The notes under the pieces are model-generated. The model did not search any database and was not told where the DNA came from. It saw only the letters and a list, made by a program, of their open reading frames with translations. A DNA stretch of 64,000 nucleotides from Nansenia antarctica (Eukaryota > Chordata > Actinopteri > Argentiniformes > Microstomatidae). Numbering within the stretch: position 1 is the stretch's first letter; each line of letters starts with the position of its first letter. Shown here in pieces: positions 1 to 14,500 of the stretch. Location: assembly GCA_963989245.1 (NCBI GenBank), contig OZ022345.1, positions 35,402,605-35,466,604 of the forward strand. Reading direction: 5' to 3'. The position numbers and the translations under genes are program-made.

Positions 1-638
1 CGTTTAATCTAATCTAATTAAGAGTTTCCTGGAGTGCACACATAAAAACGTGATTTAGGATAATAAATACAAACGGAGATATCTGTTTTTGCAAAACAGC
101 CGCTCAAATGTTATACAGTTTAATCTGGAGTCATATTTGACCCTACCACTTTGCCTCTGGAGTACAGATGGTCAGAAGTGAGGAAACCGTTGATGGTGAT
201 TATCAATTTATTTTGTAATAGAGGTTTAAAAGGAAATAAACAACTCCTCAACAACAGAAAGTAGCAATTCTGGTAGATATTTGGCCAAATGTGTCTCTGC
301 AGAAGTTCCTTTTTGAAGCACTATGGAGTATCAGAGAGGACAATGAACAGAGAATAGCACATTTTTACTTAAGGATTTAATAAAGTAAGAATGTAACTAT
401 ATATTACATTTATCAGAGAAGAGTACATATTAAACATATCCAAAATCAACAAGGAACACATTATTGTAAGCAATTAGTAAGACATATATTGCCCTTTTAA
501 TTTCTTGAAACTATTGGAATGCATATTATATCAAAGTGCAGCAGTTTACAGCTACTGTATATGTGAAAATAAGTTTAAAAAAAAAAAAAAATAATCAACC
601 TTTTCTTTTAACACACAATGACAAACATGTCAAATCTT
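1..638. other. 3' flank of the sacsin-like gene, with candidate poly(A) signals
   Basis: This is AT-rich sequence downstream of the TAG stop on the minus strand. On the minus strand there is an ATTAAA at 381..376 and an AATAAA at 212..207, either of which could be the polyadenylation signal. A run of A lies near 578-592. I see no other gene here. The 3' end assignment is inference. Confidence 0.35.
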
Positions 639-3600
639 CTAATTAACATATGCCTCTACTTTACACAGAAGCTCTGAAGCCATGTTCAGCACTTGAGTTT
701 CATCGACAGACTTGAACTCCCCATTGGGAATGCAGGGTGACGGGTGGCAGTTGGGATATTGAGTCTTCTTAGCGTCCACTCCCAGCAGTTTCAGTCTCTC
801 CACCATGTCGGGTACAGTACTCAACTGGGGGCTGAAGTGTGACACTTGCTCAGCCAGGCTTGAGATAGAGCTGTTGGCAGAATGTTTTCCCAGTCTTTTG
901 AACTCCGCTGCATTGAGGGCCTTTTCCACAGCCTGGTGGACCTTGAACAGACACCACTCGGTGCTCTTGCCGCCAGTGTCATTGTGAGCTGCAGTCACAT
1001 CACACCAGGCTTGTCTTAACCAACGCTGAGCCTCTGCTCTATCCGGCTGTGGTACGTTTTCATGAAATGTCCAGAAGTTATATCTACCTCTATAGGAGTT
1101 GTGTGCCCTATAAAACCTCTCGCGGCCACGGCGGTGGCGTTTGGCTTCTTGGTCCCACTGTTCGTAGAAGCCACTGAAATTTGTGTTCCAATGCGGGCGT
1201 GAGTTATGCCCAGTCTTGCCCTTCTTGGGATCCTCAATTCTATTCATTAAGTACTTGAATGCCTCTGTGGCGAGCTCTATGTCGTCTGGGTTTTTGTCAG
1301 GGTGCCATCTTAAGTAGAGGCGTCGGAGGGCCTTAGGCCACTCCTCCTCAGGTAGAGCCCAGATTTCTGTCAGACATTCGTCGATTTCCTTTTTGATTTC
1401 TTCCAAGGACTGTGGTAAGACCCTTGTGGGGGTGTGTGTGGCACGAGAGGTGTGTGGCCCAGATTCTGCTAGTTCCAGTTCCATGCATGTTGTTTGTTTG
1501 GAAGAGGAAGGCTTCTTTTCCCGTTTGAACTTATAAAGATCAAGGCCACTGACTTCAATGACTTCCTCTTTCCCGATTTGTATTTTGTATTTGCATGAAT
1601 ATTGTCCTGTTTGGCCTGATGGTACACAGAGCTGTTCCACTATGACTGCAAAACAAGGTTCGTCCTCTGGTGACTTTTTAAAGCCAACATACTCCCCTTC
1701 TTCAAAGTTGTTGAGAAAGTTCATATCAAGGGAGTCTTGCCATTCTTCAGGGATGAGCCTTCCAGGGGTTGGAAGGCCATGATCAGAGTCCTCTGTACTG
1801 GCACTGTCATGAATTCCTTTTTCCTCCAGTGTTTTCTTGACCTCCTGCAGATCATCACACAAGAGAAGTTTTCCAAGAACTAATAGTAGATTTGAACTAA
1901 GTGTGTTACCCAGAAGGGCATTGATCTCTTTAGTCAGTGTCATGTTGACGTCATACATCACTTTAAAGTCCATGTTATCATTGTGTCTTACATAGAAGGT
2001 ACAACCTTGATGCCCCTTTTTGATGTACACCTGAGCTGTAGAAATGGTATCACTCAGTTGCTCTTGACCAAGAAAAAGCATAGTTTCAAGGCTCTTGCAG
2101 CAGGTGATCTGAATACTGCCAAATGTTTCCTGACACATGTTAGTAGCATCGTCTTGTGAAATCTTGCCTTCAAGCTGCTCCCTGATAAGACAGACGAGAC
2201 CATGCCTAAAGGCATCTGAGGAGAGATGTTTCTCAAACCATCCACTAAACTCACAGCCAGTCCCATACTCACAAGGCCGCATGTTCGATTCCACCACATT
2301 TTCTATGATCTTGTGAGAGAGCATTTTGGGCTGTAATTCTGGAGGCAACAACTGTAGCAGTCTTTGATGCTCATACATGTCTTTCCCGAGATGGCAGTGG
2401 CTGAGTTTCGCAAGGAGTTGCAATTTTTCTCCCAGGGATTCCCGTAATCCTCTAACCTGGAATACTGTGTCATCAAAATACAGTGTGCTAGACATATATA
2501 ATCTGCCGTCAGTTGACGGTAGATACAAGGCCTTTGGTAACTCTGGGGTCATTTTTTCTGCTTGCATGTCATTGATCAGGTGAAATAACTGTCCCACTGC
2601 ACGGTTGACAGCTGTCTGCTGATTTGGGTTCAGTGTGTGTTTGTTTGCGGCATCTTCATGAATTTCTTTTAGTACATTGCAGTACTGTTTTGCTGTAGGC
2701 CTCTCTTTAACACCAACCTTCTCAAAGAACTCTTTATATATGACATCCTTTGACTGAATTTCATACAAATAGGGCCTAAAGTCCAGATTATGAGATAGTA
2801 CCAGAGCTGTTTGTTTAATCGTTACAACTTCCCGGTCGTTTTCAACGAGCACCACAGGGAGGTCAGTCAATGGACCGGCATCAAAGTCCGTTGTTTGAAG
2901 ATGAGCGTAAGAATGCCGAAATACTTCAGCTCGAGTTTGAATCAAATCCTCAGTTTGGCATGATGACTGACAGATATTCTTCAGGTTCTCAGTTATGCAT
3001 TCAGGTGGTGGTTGTTCAACAGCTCCTGCATCTTTCATCTTTTGTATGTTTTCCAAAGAGCAGTTTGGTAAGTGCAAGATTGGCATGGAGGTCCAAATCA
3101 GATGTTGGTAGAGAGGATCCCTTCCAATTAAAGAACCTTTGATTGCAACAGTACTCCTCTTTGCCGCAAATGGTTGATGATAGTGGCACAACTTCTGTTG
3201 AATTCCCACTGGAAATAAAAACTTGATATCAGCAATCCTTGTCAGAATGTGTGGTGCTTGATTTCTTTTGTTCTGTTCTTTCAAAACAGTTTCAAACAAC
3301 GTTGAAGACTTCTGTTTCAGCTCTTCAAGGGCAACCACAGTGCCTTTAGCATCCAATTTAATTTGCTGAGCAAATTCAATAATCTCCTTATCTGACACAG
3401 AATGCTTCATTCCAAGCTCCCTGAGCAATGTTTTAGCAGCATGTTCTTTCAATTTGAATTTGTTCCAAAAGCTGTCAGGCACAAATCTCTCTTGGGGCAG
3501 CATGATCTTGTACAACTTTACACTCTTGTCAAAGAAGTATGAGGCCATCTGCAGATCACCATGAGTGTTTCTAATTAATTTGACATTACTCATTGTTGAG

Positions 3601-6600
3601 ATTATAGAACTTTGGTGTTTCTGATACCCGTCACAAGGTTGTAGTGACAACAGCAGCTGGACAGAGAGAAGCTTTTGTCCCTCAGTGAGATTGTGTATGA
3701 CTGGCAGAATGAATTGTACAAAGTACTCCAAATCACTTAGGATTTTAATGCCTACAATTTCTGACAGTCTTTTATTCTCTAGATTGTATTTGAGGAAAAT
3801 GCTGTTGACTTCTGCATTGTACAAATCTGGAAATGATCCCATGAAGTGTGTATTGAGAATGAATACATTCCTGTGTCCATCAATCCGCTGCCGACTTCCC
3901 TGAATGGTTTCAAATATTGGTAACGACTTGAGCTTTCTCTGACACTCTTGTTTAGTTTTAGATGAGGTTATTCCAGACTGTAGGAAGCTTTGAAGTTTAT
4001 TCAATTCATCGTCGGAAAGAAGCAGAAACTCTGAATGGCTCAGCTGGCAGACTTGGTCCAACACAGCACTGCTGTCATTTGTGTTTAATAGTCTGGGGTG
4101 TAAATGTTGATAAATCTGTGTATTGACATCGTTGAAGAATGAAAAGTGACGCTTCAAAAGACCAAGTTTGAGAAGAATTGTTGGCAACTCCCCAGTTGGA
4201 TACTGAATCACACTTGACATTTTCCTCATTGTTTGGAGAAGAGGTTTGTCGTTTTGCCTTTGACAAACAACAGGCAAAATGGGACAGTCAGAAAAAAGCT
4301 CCATGATGACACTCAGATCTTTACCTCCATCCGCCAAAAATGGTACAGAATTGTATAAGAATTTCCAAAGTTCTGTCAGCCATGTGATTATTGTCTTATC
4401 TGGAGTGTGCAACCTGGTGTGTGGATCAATTCCACAGTTTTGAAGAAGGAGCTGAAGTGTGGGTTTCAAATACTTTACTGCAACAGGAATTGTCAACTCG
4501 CTAATAAAATTACCATCTCGTAGAACACGATGATGCTGGTTGGTGTCGTAATCCGCAAAGTGCTCCTCATGTCCATGGAACAAGTGGGTAAATCTTGAAA
4601 GACTTTTGGGAGAGTTATGGTTGAACTTCCTGAGAATCTGATCTTGAGTGAGGAGGAGTGGAAGTCCATTGACTGAACTGGAATTCTCTTTCGTCACATC
4701 TTGTAAGCAGTAGGACAGGAGCTGGGAGCATCTGGATTTGTCTCTGATCAAGGTTTGGCCAATAGGAAGGGGTAAACCCATTTCAGTTTGGGTTGCATCA
4801 TGTAATGGTTTCCTCCTCAGGTAGTCCCCAACTGTCAGCGGGTTGACTGTTCGCACACCAACTCCAGCCGTTTTAAAACTTCCCCATATTTTTTGCATTT
4901 TTCTGGATGAAGGAACCAACTTCATTCCGAGGTCCTCTAAAATGGAAATAAATGTCTGATTGTCTGAGTTAATCAAATGCGGTGCATCATTTGGTTCACG
5001 CTTGCTCACACTAGACCAGTCAACAGTGTACTCCTGAAACTCCCGAGTTGCAGCTTGGCAGATTGAGCTCTTAATTACTGGAATAACACTGAACTCCTTT
5101 TCACTGACTGATCTGTATACTTCAAGGATCATTTCATGCCAGTCTTGGCCAATGTCCTTTGAAACACATGGGAAAAAACGAAAGTAAAAGTTCTCAAGAT
5201 TGGATTGAAGAGAGTGAATGGAAAGCACTTTTACTTTCTTGAAGTTACAGTGGATGTAATTAAGAAGGTCAGCATACAATGGTGCGATGATGTTCAGTTT
5301 TAGGGACTCATTCCAAACAGTCTTCAAACTTTTACCATCCTCTTTCCAGAGGTCTCTCCTTGAAGAATCTACCTCAAAATTTCCATTTACATGGATTGGA
5401 AGTCCAGTTGTACCTGGCAATGGCAGGGAGCAGAACACTCTTCCAGTGAGGTCTTCCTTTGCAGTCTTCCTTTCTTTGCACTCTTCCTTCCTTCCTTCCT
5501 TCCTTTGCACTCTTCCAGTGAGGTCTTCCTTTGCAGAGCTCACACGAGCTGCCAATGCTGCCTGGGGAACTTTGTCAGAATGCTTTCTTTCGATGTCAGT
5601 GTTTCTTTTGAAGGAGCCAAACTGCTCTGCAATGATCCACTTGCTTTGTCTTTTATCGGATGATGAGACGTCGACATTGTAAATGGTTTTCAGTGGTGTT
5701 ATTGGACTGTCAGACAGCAGGGAGTTTTGAACATGGTTTTGGAAAGAACCGATATCCAGAATGCTCTGCTTAGGGAGTTTTTTCTCAACGGAGAAGGTCA
5801 TTTTGAGCTTTTTGGTGTCTGAGTTGATTTCATGGAACTGTATTTTTCGTATGTTCCTCAGGAAGAGAATCAATCCCTCAGGATCTTCAGACAAGGCTGT
5901 GGAAAGCTCCGTCATGTCATTGTCAGTGACGCACTGCGTTGATATTTCTGAGCTGTTTGCCATGGTACCCATCCTGATAGGCAACCTGAACATAGTGCCC
6001 TCTTCAAGTTTGAATGTTTCCGGAAGAAATGTTTGGTAAACATCACTGAATGACTGCTTGAACTGCTCCTCTAGTGAATACTTGCAGCCAGGTAATTGTC
6101 TTGGTCCGCTTTCGACATATTTCAAATTGGGATCAAATATGCAGAGATATTTATCCCCAGTTAAGATTGCAGGACAATCTGTTAGATGATAAACTGAGTT
6201 GAATCCAAGTCCATATTTTCCGGTTTTCCCTGGAATGTTGTGTTTTCCACCTTCTCCTAACTGTTGAATGCCTTCCAGGTCTGCGTCAGAAAAAACCTTG
6301 TTGTTGTACACACATAGTGCGGGGCCTTGCAATGGATTCCATTTCTCTCCAAATGTTCTTTCTGTTCCGTGCTGTCTTTTGTCCCAGACAAAGTGAATTT
6401 CTGTTGCTTCTGCATCATCTGCATTTTGTATGAGCTCTTTCAGGATATCCTTCTTTGACGGATAAGCGGAAATTATGTTTTTAATGCGAACTGTCAATTT
6501 TTCATGTTGTCCAAACTCTGTGGCAAAAGGTGAAAATGTTTCAACCAAATGATTTTGTAGTGTGTGATGTCTTGTTGTCGTCACTCCGAAATGACATGCC

Positions 6601-9600
6601 ATGACACGTGGTATGTATTCATGACATAAATGAACCCCTGACACTTGCATCCAGGGGGTGTCATTGAAATGAAGCCGGCTTGCTGGTTGCAAAACACCAC
6701 TTTCATCAGGTATGAGGCAGTCATCTTCTTTCCCAGATTTGGCCTCAAATAATCCCCTTTCAATTATTGCGAGACAAATGTAGAGGTCAGACTTGGAAAG
6801 TGGTCTGGATTCATAGGCATTACTCAGTTTCTGAAGTACAGCAAAAAACTGCTCTGATGTGAATTTCTCCTTGATGCCTACACATTCCCAAACCTCTTTG
6901 AAACCATGGAAGGCTTCTGGAAGTACATGAAGATATGGTTTAGCCTCAAAATCTTGATGTTTTGCCACTGTCTCCAAATCCACAAACTTGCCTTCAACAA
7001 GAATAGAGGGGAATGAGTGTGCCCACTCAGAAAAGGATTTACGAGAGGATTCTTCCTGATCATGCAGCAAATCATTGAAAAAGCTGTAGCATTCAGAGGC
7101 TACATTGGAGAGCTCTTGTTTGTTACAGGTCTCAGAGTGCTTATAGGCTTCCTGCAGCTGTTGAAGCACTGTCTCAGGTTTTGGCTTTTCATGGACTCCC
7201 AACATGCGTAGGACTGGATCGTCACAACGTATTTTCAGATTTGACTGGTCAACCACAGACTGTGTCATGTTCACTAGATGGCGACAGTTACCACTGTAAA
7301 TATCAATGGGCCTCCGAAGCATGGCCTTTTCATCCCTCTTTTTACATGGAATGAACGCTGTGTTCCTCAATGTGTCCCAGTAGGGAGAGTCTTCATCTTT
7401 TAAGGAGACCCTCATCAACTCCAGGATGCGCTGGATATGCTTGTATGCTTTCCCCTCGTCTTTTAGCCAAAGACGATCAATTGTCTCCACTCTCTCTGTG
7501 ATGTCCTGCAATGGGAGATGGTCATTCAGCATTCCCAGCTCTGACAGGCGTTGAATCCTTCTGGGAGAACAAAAGTCATTTGTGGTCCCTTCAAGAAAGC
7601 GCCCCTCCTCTTGTTCAAATAAACAGGCCACTTTGCCTGATGGATTCACAAGTCTTTTGATGAACTGGAGCTGTCCTCCTGTCTGTGTAGGAATGCATCG
7701 GTATGTCCTCAGTAGATTGTCAATATCATTGTCATTCAGATCAATAGCATGCAGGACGAGAGCATTCCTACTCTTGGGGTCCATAGTGTTTAGATTGTTG
7801 AATACAACTTCCCTGTAAAAGTCGATCCAGTGTAATGTTCTCTTCTGTAGAGCCTCATCAAAGCCAGCCTGCAGGAAGCTGTTTCTCACCCAATGTGGGA
7901 GAGGGACAACATGATATGGTGTGTCCGAGTTGCTTTGGCAGCACACCCTCTTAGCAAGCTCTCCAACGGCTTTGTCCGTTTCAATACTTGGGTGCAGAAA
8001 TCTTGCCTTGTCCAATGAGCACCAGTTTTCCCCATCACTAAAGAGCTCAAGTTGCTTGCCAGAGAGGGGCTGAAAAATGGCGGAGTAAAATGCATCCACC
8101 AAGGGTTTGAAAGGTTTGCTCACTTTCTCTGTATTGGGCCAACACGTGAAGTAATGGTAGCTGTGCAGTTGTCGATTTCTTGAGAACGTTTTCAGCACTA
8201 GGAGAGTAGTGACATATGCTGTTGTAACAGCATCCTGAAGAAGGGCTCTGTTCCAGTCACTTTTCACTCCACTTTCCCAGAGACCTCTTCGATTAGAGGT
8301 CACGGCAAATGATCCATTCACATTCACTGGGAGACCTGTGTCTATCGCCAGAGGAAGAAAGCAAAAGGCTTGACCAACCAGTTTGGTTTCTTTAATGACC
8401 CATTTCCCTGTTTGTGATTCTTTGTGTAAAGGTACAGCAACACCTCCAATCGGCAAAGAGAAAGCGGTCTGTTTATTTTCTGTCTGAGCCATTTGTAAAG
8501 ACTGTTGCGTCCCAAAGCAGTTATACAGAAGCCAAAACTGGACATCAGGTCCATCACAATGTTGTTGCGTTACTTCAGTAATATTGACTGTATGACAATC
8601 TATGACCTCTTTGCATTTTGGATCAAGTTTCATCAAAGTTTTCAAAGATTCACATTGCATTGCTTGAAATGGGTGCTCTTTTGGAATCTTGATTGTGCTC
8701 ACAACTTTTCTGGAGACTGTGAAGAGTGTCACTATGTGGTGGTCTTCTGGAGGAGTGGGAGCATCATCTGCGAGGTTTTGAAGAGACACTATGTCAATGT
8801 TCTTCAGAAAGAGAAGATGAGTTTGTGAATTCTTGATAAATTCCTGTTGAAAAGTCATTATGTCAACTTTGCCATAAACCTTTCTGCTGATTTCTGAATT
8901 GAGAGCTTCGTCTTGTGTGCGGAAAGGTAGTTTAATGAGTGTGCCAGGGTAGGATTTCTGAGTACTCCCTCTTGAAAGATTACAATCAAAAATGCGCTCA
9001 TAAGGTCTGAATTGTCCTGGAAACCTGTTGAAAAGCTGCTGCCGTGAAAGGTCAAGTTTAATTCCAGGATTTGCTTTGCTTTGAATGTGCTTTTCTAGGT
9101 GGGTTACATTTGGGTCAAGTATTAGAAGGCCTTTGCCACTGAGGATTGAGGGAATATCAGTGACATGATACACTGAATTAAACCCAAGTCCAAACTTCCC
9201 AATCTTCTCTACGCTGTTTTCCTTTGAAGCAGACCCAACTTTTACTATGTTTTTCCAGTCATCTTCTGTGAAGAGCTCATTATTGAATGCCCAGAGACAA
9301 GGGCCTTGACAGAGAGTCATTCCGGGGTCTATGAGGCTATCAGGGGGGTCTGTGTGCCTCCGGAAATCCACCACAAACCTACAGGTGTTCGCTCCAGCAT
9401 CCTCTGCGTTCTGAATGAGCTCTTTGAAAATGTCATTTTCTTCATCATATTCCTTTAGAATGTTTTTAATCCTCAGTGTTATCGGCTCTGACTGCCCACA
9501 CTGCTCTATTCCAATGAACTCTGGACAGAGGATCCTGGTACTGAGGAGCGGAGTCTTCAGCCACTCTGCAGTCACACGGGGGATCTCCTCATGGATGACA

Positions 9601-11572
9601 TGGAACTCCTCTTGGTCATTCTTTAGATCTTCCAAACCATCCCTGCCAATGTCACAGAACACAGTCTTGGATAACGGTTGCAGGGTAAACCTTTGACTCC
9701 CTGCCATGACTGGCACTGGGATATCATCCCTGATAGTCTTCTTCTCTCTCCACATCCAGTTAAGAATAGCTAGTGACACTTTAAGCTCGGAGGGGTTTCC
9801 AAACGGCTCCTGCCTTTCTTCAATGGCTTGTTGGATATCATGAAGGATGTCCTTTATTTCTTCTTCTGAAAGTGAGGCCTTCACTCCAAACTCTGTGAGT
9901 AACTTCTTGTATGGTAAGAATTCCTCCGGAACTCTCTGAATGTAAGATCTTAGATCTAAATCTCGTGGATAGGCCAAGACCACATCAGAAGGAGCAACAA
10001 AATCATTGTGAATCCATAGCCAAGGAATGCGCTGCTCCTTCATAATTTCTTTGAACTCAGGAAGATTATCTTGCATGAATTTGTAAGTGCTATGCAACTG
10101 TGTTTTGAATTGCCCGTTTTCATCTGGATCACTCATTCCCTGTGCCATTGATTTCAGCACTAACAAATTCTTAATTACTTTTTCTGCAGGAGGGAGGCGT
10201 AGGAGACCAAGTGTTTCGCTTACTTTCTCACTGAGCTCTCCAGTAAGGGGCATAGCATGCCCTACAATGTCCAAGTAACGGTTATGTCTCATCTCCTCTG
10301 GCTTGTTGAGACTGGAATTCAAAGACGGAATCCACTGTAGCTGTGAAAGGTGTTCCAGCTCCTGTCTTGAGAATTTTGAAAGCAAGTCGTTGCTGTTAAG
10401 TAGTTTTACTAGTGCTTCTGCTTTTTTTAAAGCCTCCGTTTTTGAGTGAACATGTAATTTCTCAACATTAGTGGCAACATGCAACACATTGTCTGAGGTG
10501 ATGTCAATTTCCTTTGTCTGCATTCCAAGACGCGTTAAGCTCTCAAACATCTGCGGTGTCTGTGTGTACACAGGTGGAGGGAAGAAATCTGTCTCAAAAA
10601 GGCTTTTGAAGGTTCCACTTCTTGGATCGAATAAGCTTGAGGTCTTTTTCTGCTCTCCTCTTTCCATTTCAAAGAAGCTCAGATCCTTACATCTTCTGAA
10701 CAAGGTCTCATTTTGTGAGAAGAGGATGCTGCCATGCTGTAGTATCCAGGTCATTATTCTCTCACTCTCTTCTTTCCTGAAAGACCAACTCTCAACACCG
10801 TCAATCAGGTGAATGGCTGCCGTAGCTGTATCCAAGAGATCAACCCCGAGCAACAGTAGGAGCCTGCGTTCGGCCTCATTGGTGCACTGCATAACTGAAT
10901 TGGGCATGGCCAGCTCTGCCGGGATAGCTGGTACTACGTTTACAACTACAGCCTGCTTTGATCGAGCAGCAACATATTCTCCAGCCATTAATCGGAAGAG
11001 AGGCAAGTCTGAGAGCAGGTCTCGCTCATGAGCCGTGAGGGAATCCAGAGAAGAGAGGTAGTTTTTAAGTTCTTCTTTTTCATGGTGAGATGCAGACTTT
11101 ATTCCATCAATGACCTGATGGGCCTGTACGTTCATGAAAACTTGTAGAATGCTTTTTGGGCATGGTGGTAGTACATACAAGTCCAAATCTTGGTGCTTAA
11201 GACATTCATCTCTGTTTACAACTGTACCCCCAACCTTCCTCACCACTCTCTCCACTTTGTCTGGCAAGGTGGCTTGCATGCTTTTTCGAAAGACCAGGGT
11301 TGACTTTCGCTGTAGTCTTGCAAGTAACATAGAAAACTGACCATCTTGAAGGGGCTCAATTGGTATTAACGGCATGCCATTGAAATCACTTAACTCTCCC
11401 CAGTGAGTATTGAGAAATTTCCAGAATTCCGGAAGCCACCTTAAGGGTGGGTGCTGATCACTCCCCATCTTCCAGGTAACAGGACCATCAGTCTCTTCCC
11501 AATCTCTTGGAAGATTCTTCTTGGCAAATGCAACCACAATTTTTGCATCCATGTTGATTACTTTGAATGTAT
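639..11572 (-). CDS. sacs-like: Sacsin-like giant terminal exon (residues 635-4278)
   Basis: This single uninterrupted exon of 10.9 kb matches the giant last exon typical of SACS. The acceptor is a pyrimidine-rich stretch ending in TTTTAG before 11572, and the TAG stop is at 641-639. It encodes ATPase repeats 2 and 3, each with an ELIQNA(E/D)DA motif and a G(K)(F/Y)GLGFNSVYH motif. Next come the long interrepeat regions, the J domain (WALPEEEWPKALRRLYLRWHPDKNP near 1290-1370) and the HEPN-like tail (WLRQAWCDVTAAHND to AYVN, about 640-1030). The frame is open throughout, so it is probably functional. One local oddity is the 72-nt in-frame expansion near 5436-5534, described separately. The first internal ATG (11552) is not the true start, because the reading frame continues into the upstream exons. 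Confidence 0.95.
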
Positions 11573-14500
11573 CTAAAATAATGGAGATAATATGAAAATA
11601 ACAACCATGTTAAACATGCTTGTGCCATTATACATGGTGTCCAATAAATTTCATACATGTACGTTTATTATAATATAATTAAATTCTTACTTGTTGCAGC
11701 AAGTCTCTTCAAATGGTGAATGCTGGCTGTGCTGAGGTTGTGGGGTATGAACAGGTTTTTGGAACCGGGCAGCAGATCTCTGAATCAGGAGAAAGATTAA
11801 CACATATTCAGTAATATATTGAAACGAAAAAGCATGGGTCATCTATATGAAAAATCCTGTACTGTGCTAAGATAACTTAAACTTACCTTGGAAATGCCTC
11901 GTTGTCAATCAAAGCAATGTCCTCCTCTTTGTTTGTGAATGACTTGAAAGTCCCATCACTGAGTGGCAGCAGCTGAAGATCCCTAAGATCATGGTAGTTC
12001 TCATCGCTCAAGATGTACTCCAACAGATAGAGTTTGTCCTCTTTGGAAAGATTGGACACGGCACCTCGGCGGAGGACATTCCTTACGAAGGCTGGAGTCA
12101 CCCATTCTAGTGTTTCAGGCTGTTCAAAAGCCTGCTGGATAGCTTCTGATACATGATCTGGAAGGGTGATAAGCTTTTCTCCACCAGCGATTAAAGCCTT
12201 TTTCACAGCAGCCATCAATTCCAAACTCTCAGTATCATTGGATGGGCACACTGCCTCTGACGGAGATACAAACATCCTCCCATCCGCAGCTAGAGAAAGG
12301 ACTGCGATATCCTGTTCAAACAGACGTTGTAGAACATCCAAAGCAATCCCATGCCATTTTTCTTTGTGTTTCGTCTGAGTGACATCTGGCCAGATATTAT
12401 ACACAGAGGAGACAGGGAGTGCAGAGCTTTTGGACAAGTTGATGGAATCCTGAAGGATCTTAAGATATGAGTGAGGGAGGACCTCTTTAACCAGCAACTC
12501 ATTCCACATAGCAGCTTCATCGTGCTTCTGGTCTTCCTCTTGCCACTTGATGTGTCTTCTGTTGTCTGTGAGGCCAAAGCATGCATTCACGTGAACAGGG
12601 AGTCCAGTCTTATTGGATTGGTTGTTTGGAAGTGGCAGAAAGCAGCTCAGTCTGCCATCAGTCGGGACATTCTCCTGACCACATGGGAATGCTAGGTCAA
12701 CTTGAGGGCGATAACAGAGCTTCTTAGCTAGCAGATCGAGCTCTGGTACATTTCCCTCTTTCATGCAGCAGGTTGTCACAAGCCATGTGGTCTTTGTTTC
12801 CACACAGTCTTTTGATATAGAGGATATGACTTTAAAGCAGGTTGACCCCTCGGTGGTTGACTCCTCTCTAGACTCCAAATCTAGATCAGGTGATGGGCTT
12901 GATGAAGTCACCTGAAGCCTGACATTGACTGAGCCATCTATGCTGACGTGCATCAAGGACACTGCTGACACATTTCTTAGGAACAAAGTGCTTATGTCTG
13001 CATCTGCGATAAAGCTTTCAAAAAGCTGACCCACTTTGTCAGAGTCATACAAGTTATCTGAAATCTCGGAGGCCTTGTTGCGCAAGGGAAATCTAAAGAG
13101 AGTCCCATCAAAGTGCTGATCTTTCCTGACGACTTGCTCCCATCGCTGTTCACTGACTAGCTCGACGATGTCTTGAAATGGTTGAAATTGATCTTGTAAA
13201 TTTGTCAGAGTTTCCTTGTCTTCCTCATCATCTAGAGACCACTGAATGCCTCCTTGTCGCTCTCCAAACAGCTTCTCTTGGGGGTCCATAAAACCAAGGT
13301 ATTTGGAACTGAATATGCATGGTACATCTAGAAATGCAAGTTGACAGCAAAAGAGTACATATGAACAGTTGGTTATGGAGGGCAATTAAAACTGTACTGC
13401 AGTTGCATCATTCATAGTGATAATAATACTTGGGCTCTAACCTGTTATGTGGTAGACAGAGTTGAATCCAATCCCAAATCTCCCAACTTTGTTTGGATCA
13501 TCGCGCTTCACACTTCTGCCTGAAAGCTGAATGCCTTTCCAGTCCTTTTCAGTGAACACAGCATTGTTGAAAGCGTAAAGGGCAGGACCTGGTAAGAAAA
13601 GGGAGTTTTCGATTAGTCACTATAACAACGCAATTAAATAATTTCTACATTACAGTTTATTCATGGGCCAACAAGATAATGTATTGAGATCAATGTGAGC
13701 ACTTGTATTCCTGCATTTCAGAATGCTTGCAACAATTGTTATCTGTATTGTTAAATGTTATCCTCCATTTTACATTATGCCCAATCTAATTTGTAGGAAG
13801 CCCTAGTATAGCTAGATAGTTCACCTTGCATTGAAAGCCATAGGTCATGTTCTCACATGAAAGTCTGAATCAGGACCTGGAGCAAGTGGATGAGTTTGCA
13901 ACATTGTTGCATAAATTATTTCTCTGATTTGCCTTCTCACAGCCCTTTATGTAAACGAAGTAACATACGCAATCGAAGTAACAGACATGGTTGATTGGTT
14001 GAATTGATTGGTTGATTGATTGGTTGATTGGTTGAATTTTGAAAAATTTAAAATTGCCCGTTCGTCCCTCTCTTCTTCTTCTTCGGTGTATGGGTAGTTG
14101 TTTTCCTCTCCACTCCACCAGGCTCGGGGCCGAGGGGCTACCCTTTTACCACCCCGAGACCTGGTTGAGGGGCTCACCCGGGCTATATTTCTGGACACCC
14201 CTCCAGAAGCCACGTCATCGTCTCGTCATCTAATACCGACAGACCATGCATCCCGTTGGGTGGGTGGTACACCGGGCAATCCAGGATAACATGGTCTGCG
14301 GTTTGGTCCTCTGCGCCACACTCGCACGACGCATTTGGGGCCAAGCCCCAGCTGTGCATTGATGAGCGGAAATGCCCGACGCCGGTCCGGAGACGATTGA
14401 GCCTCACCCAGGATAGCCTTGGCAAGTCCATCCCGAGGGGCTCAGGGCCGGCGACTGGGATGTGGTCGCGGAGTTTGGAGGTGTTTGCCTCCCACTCCAC

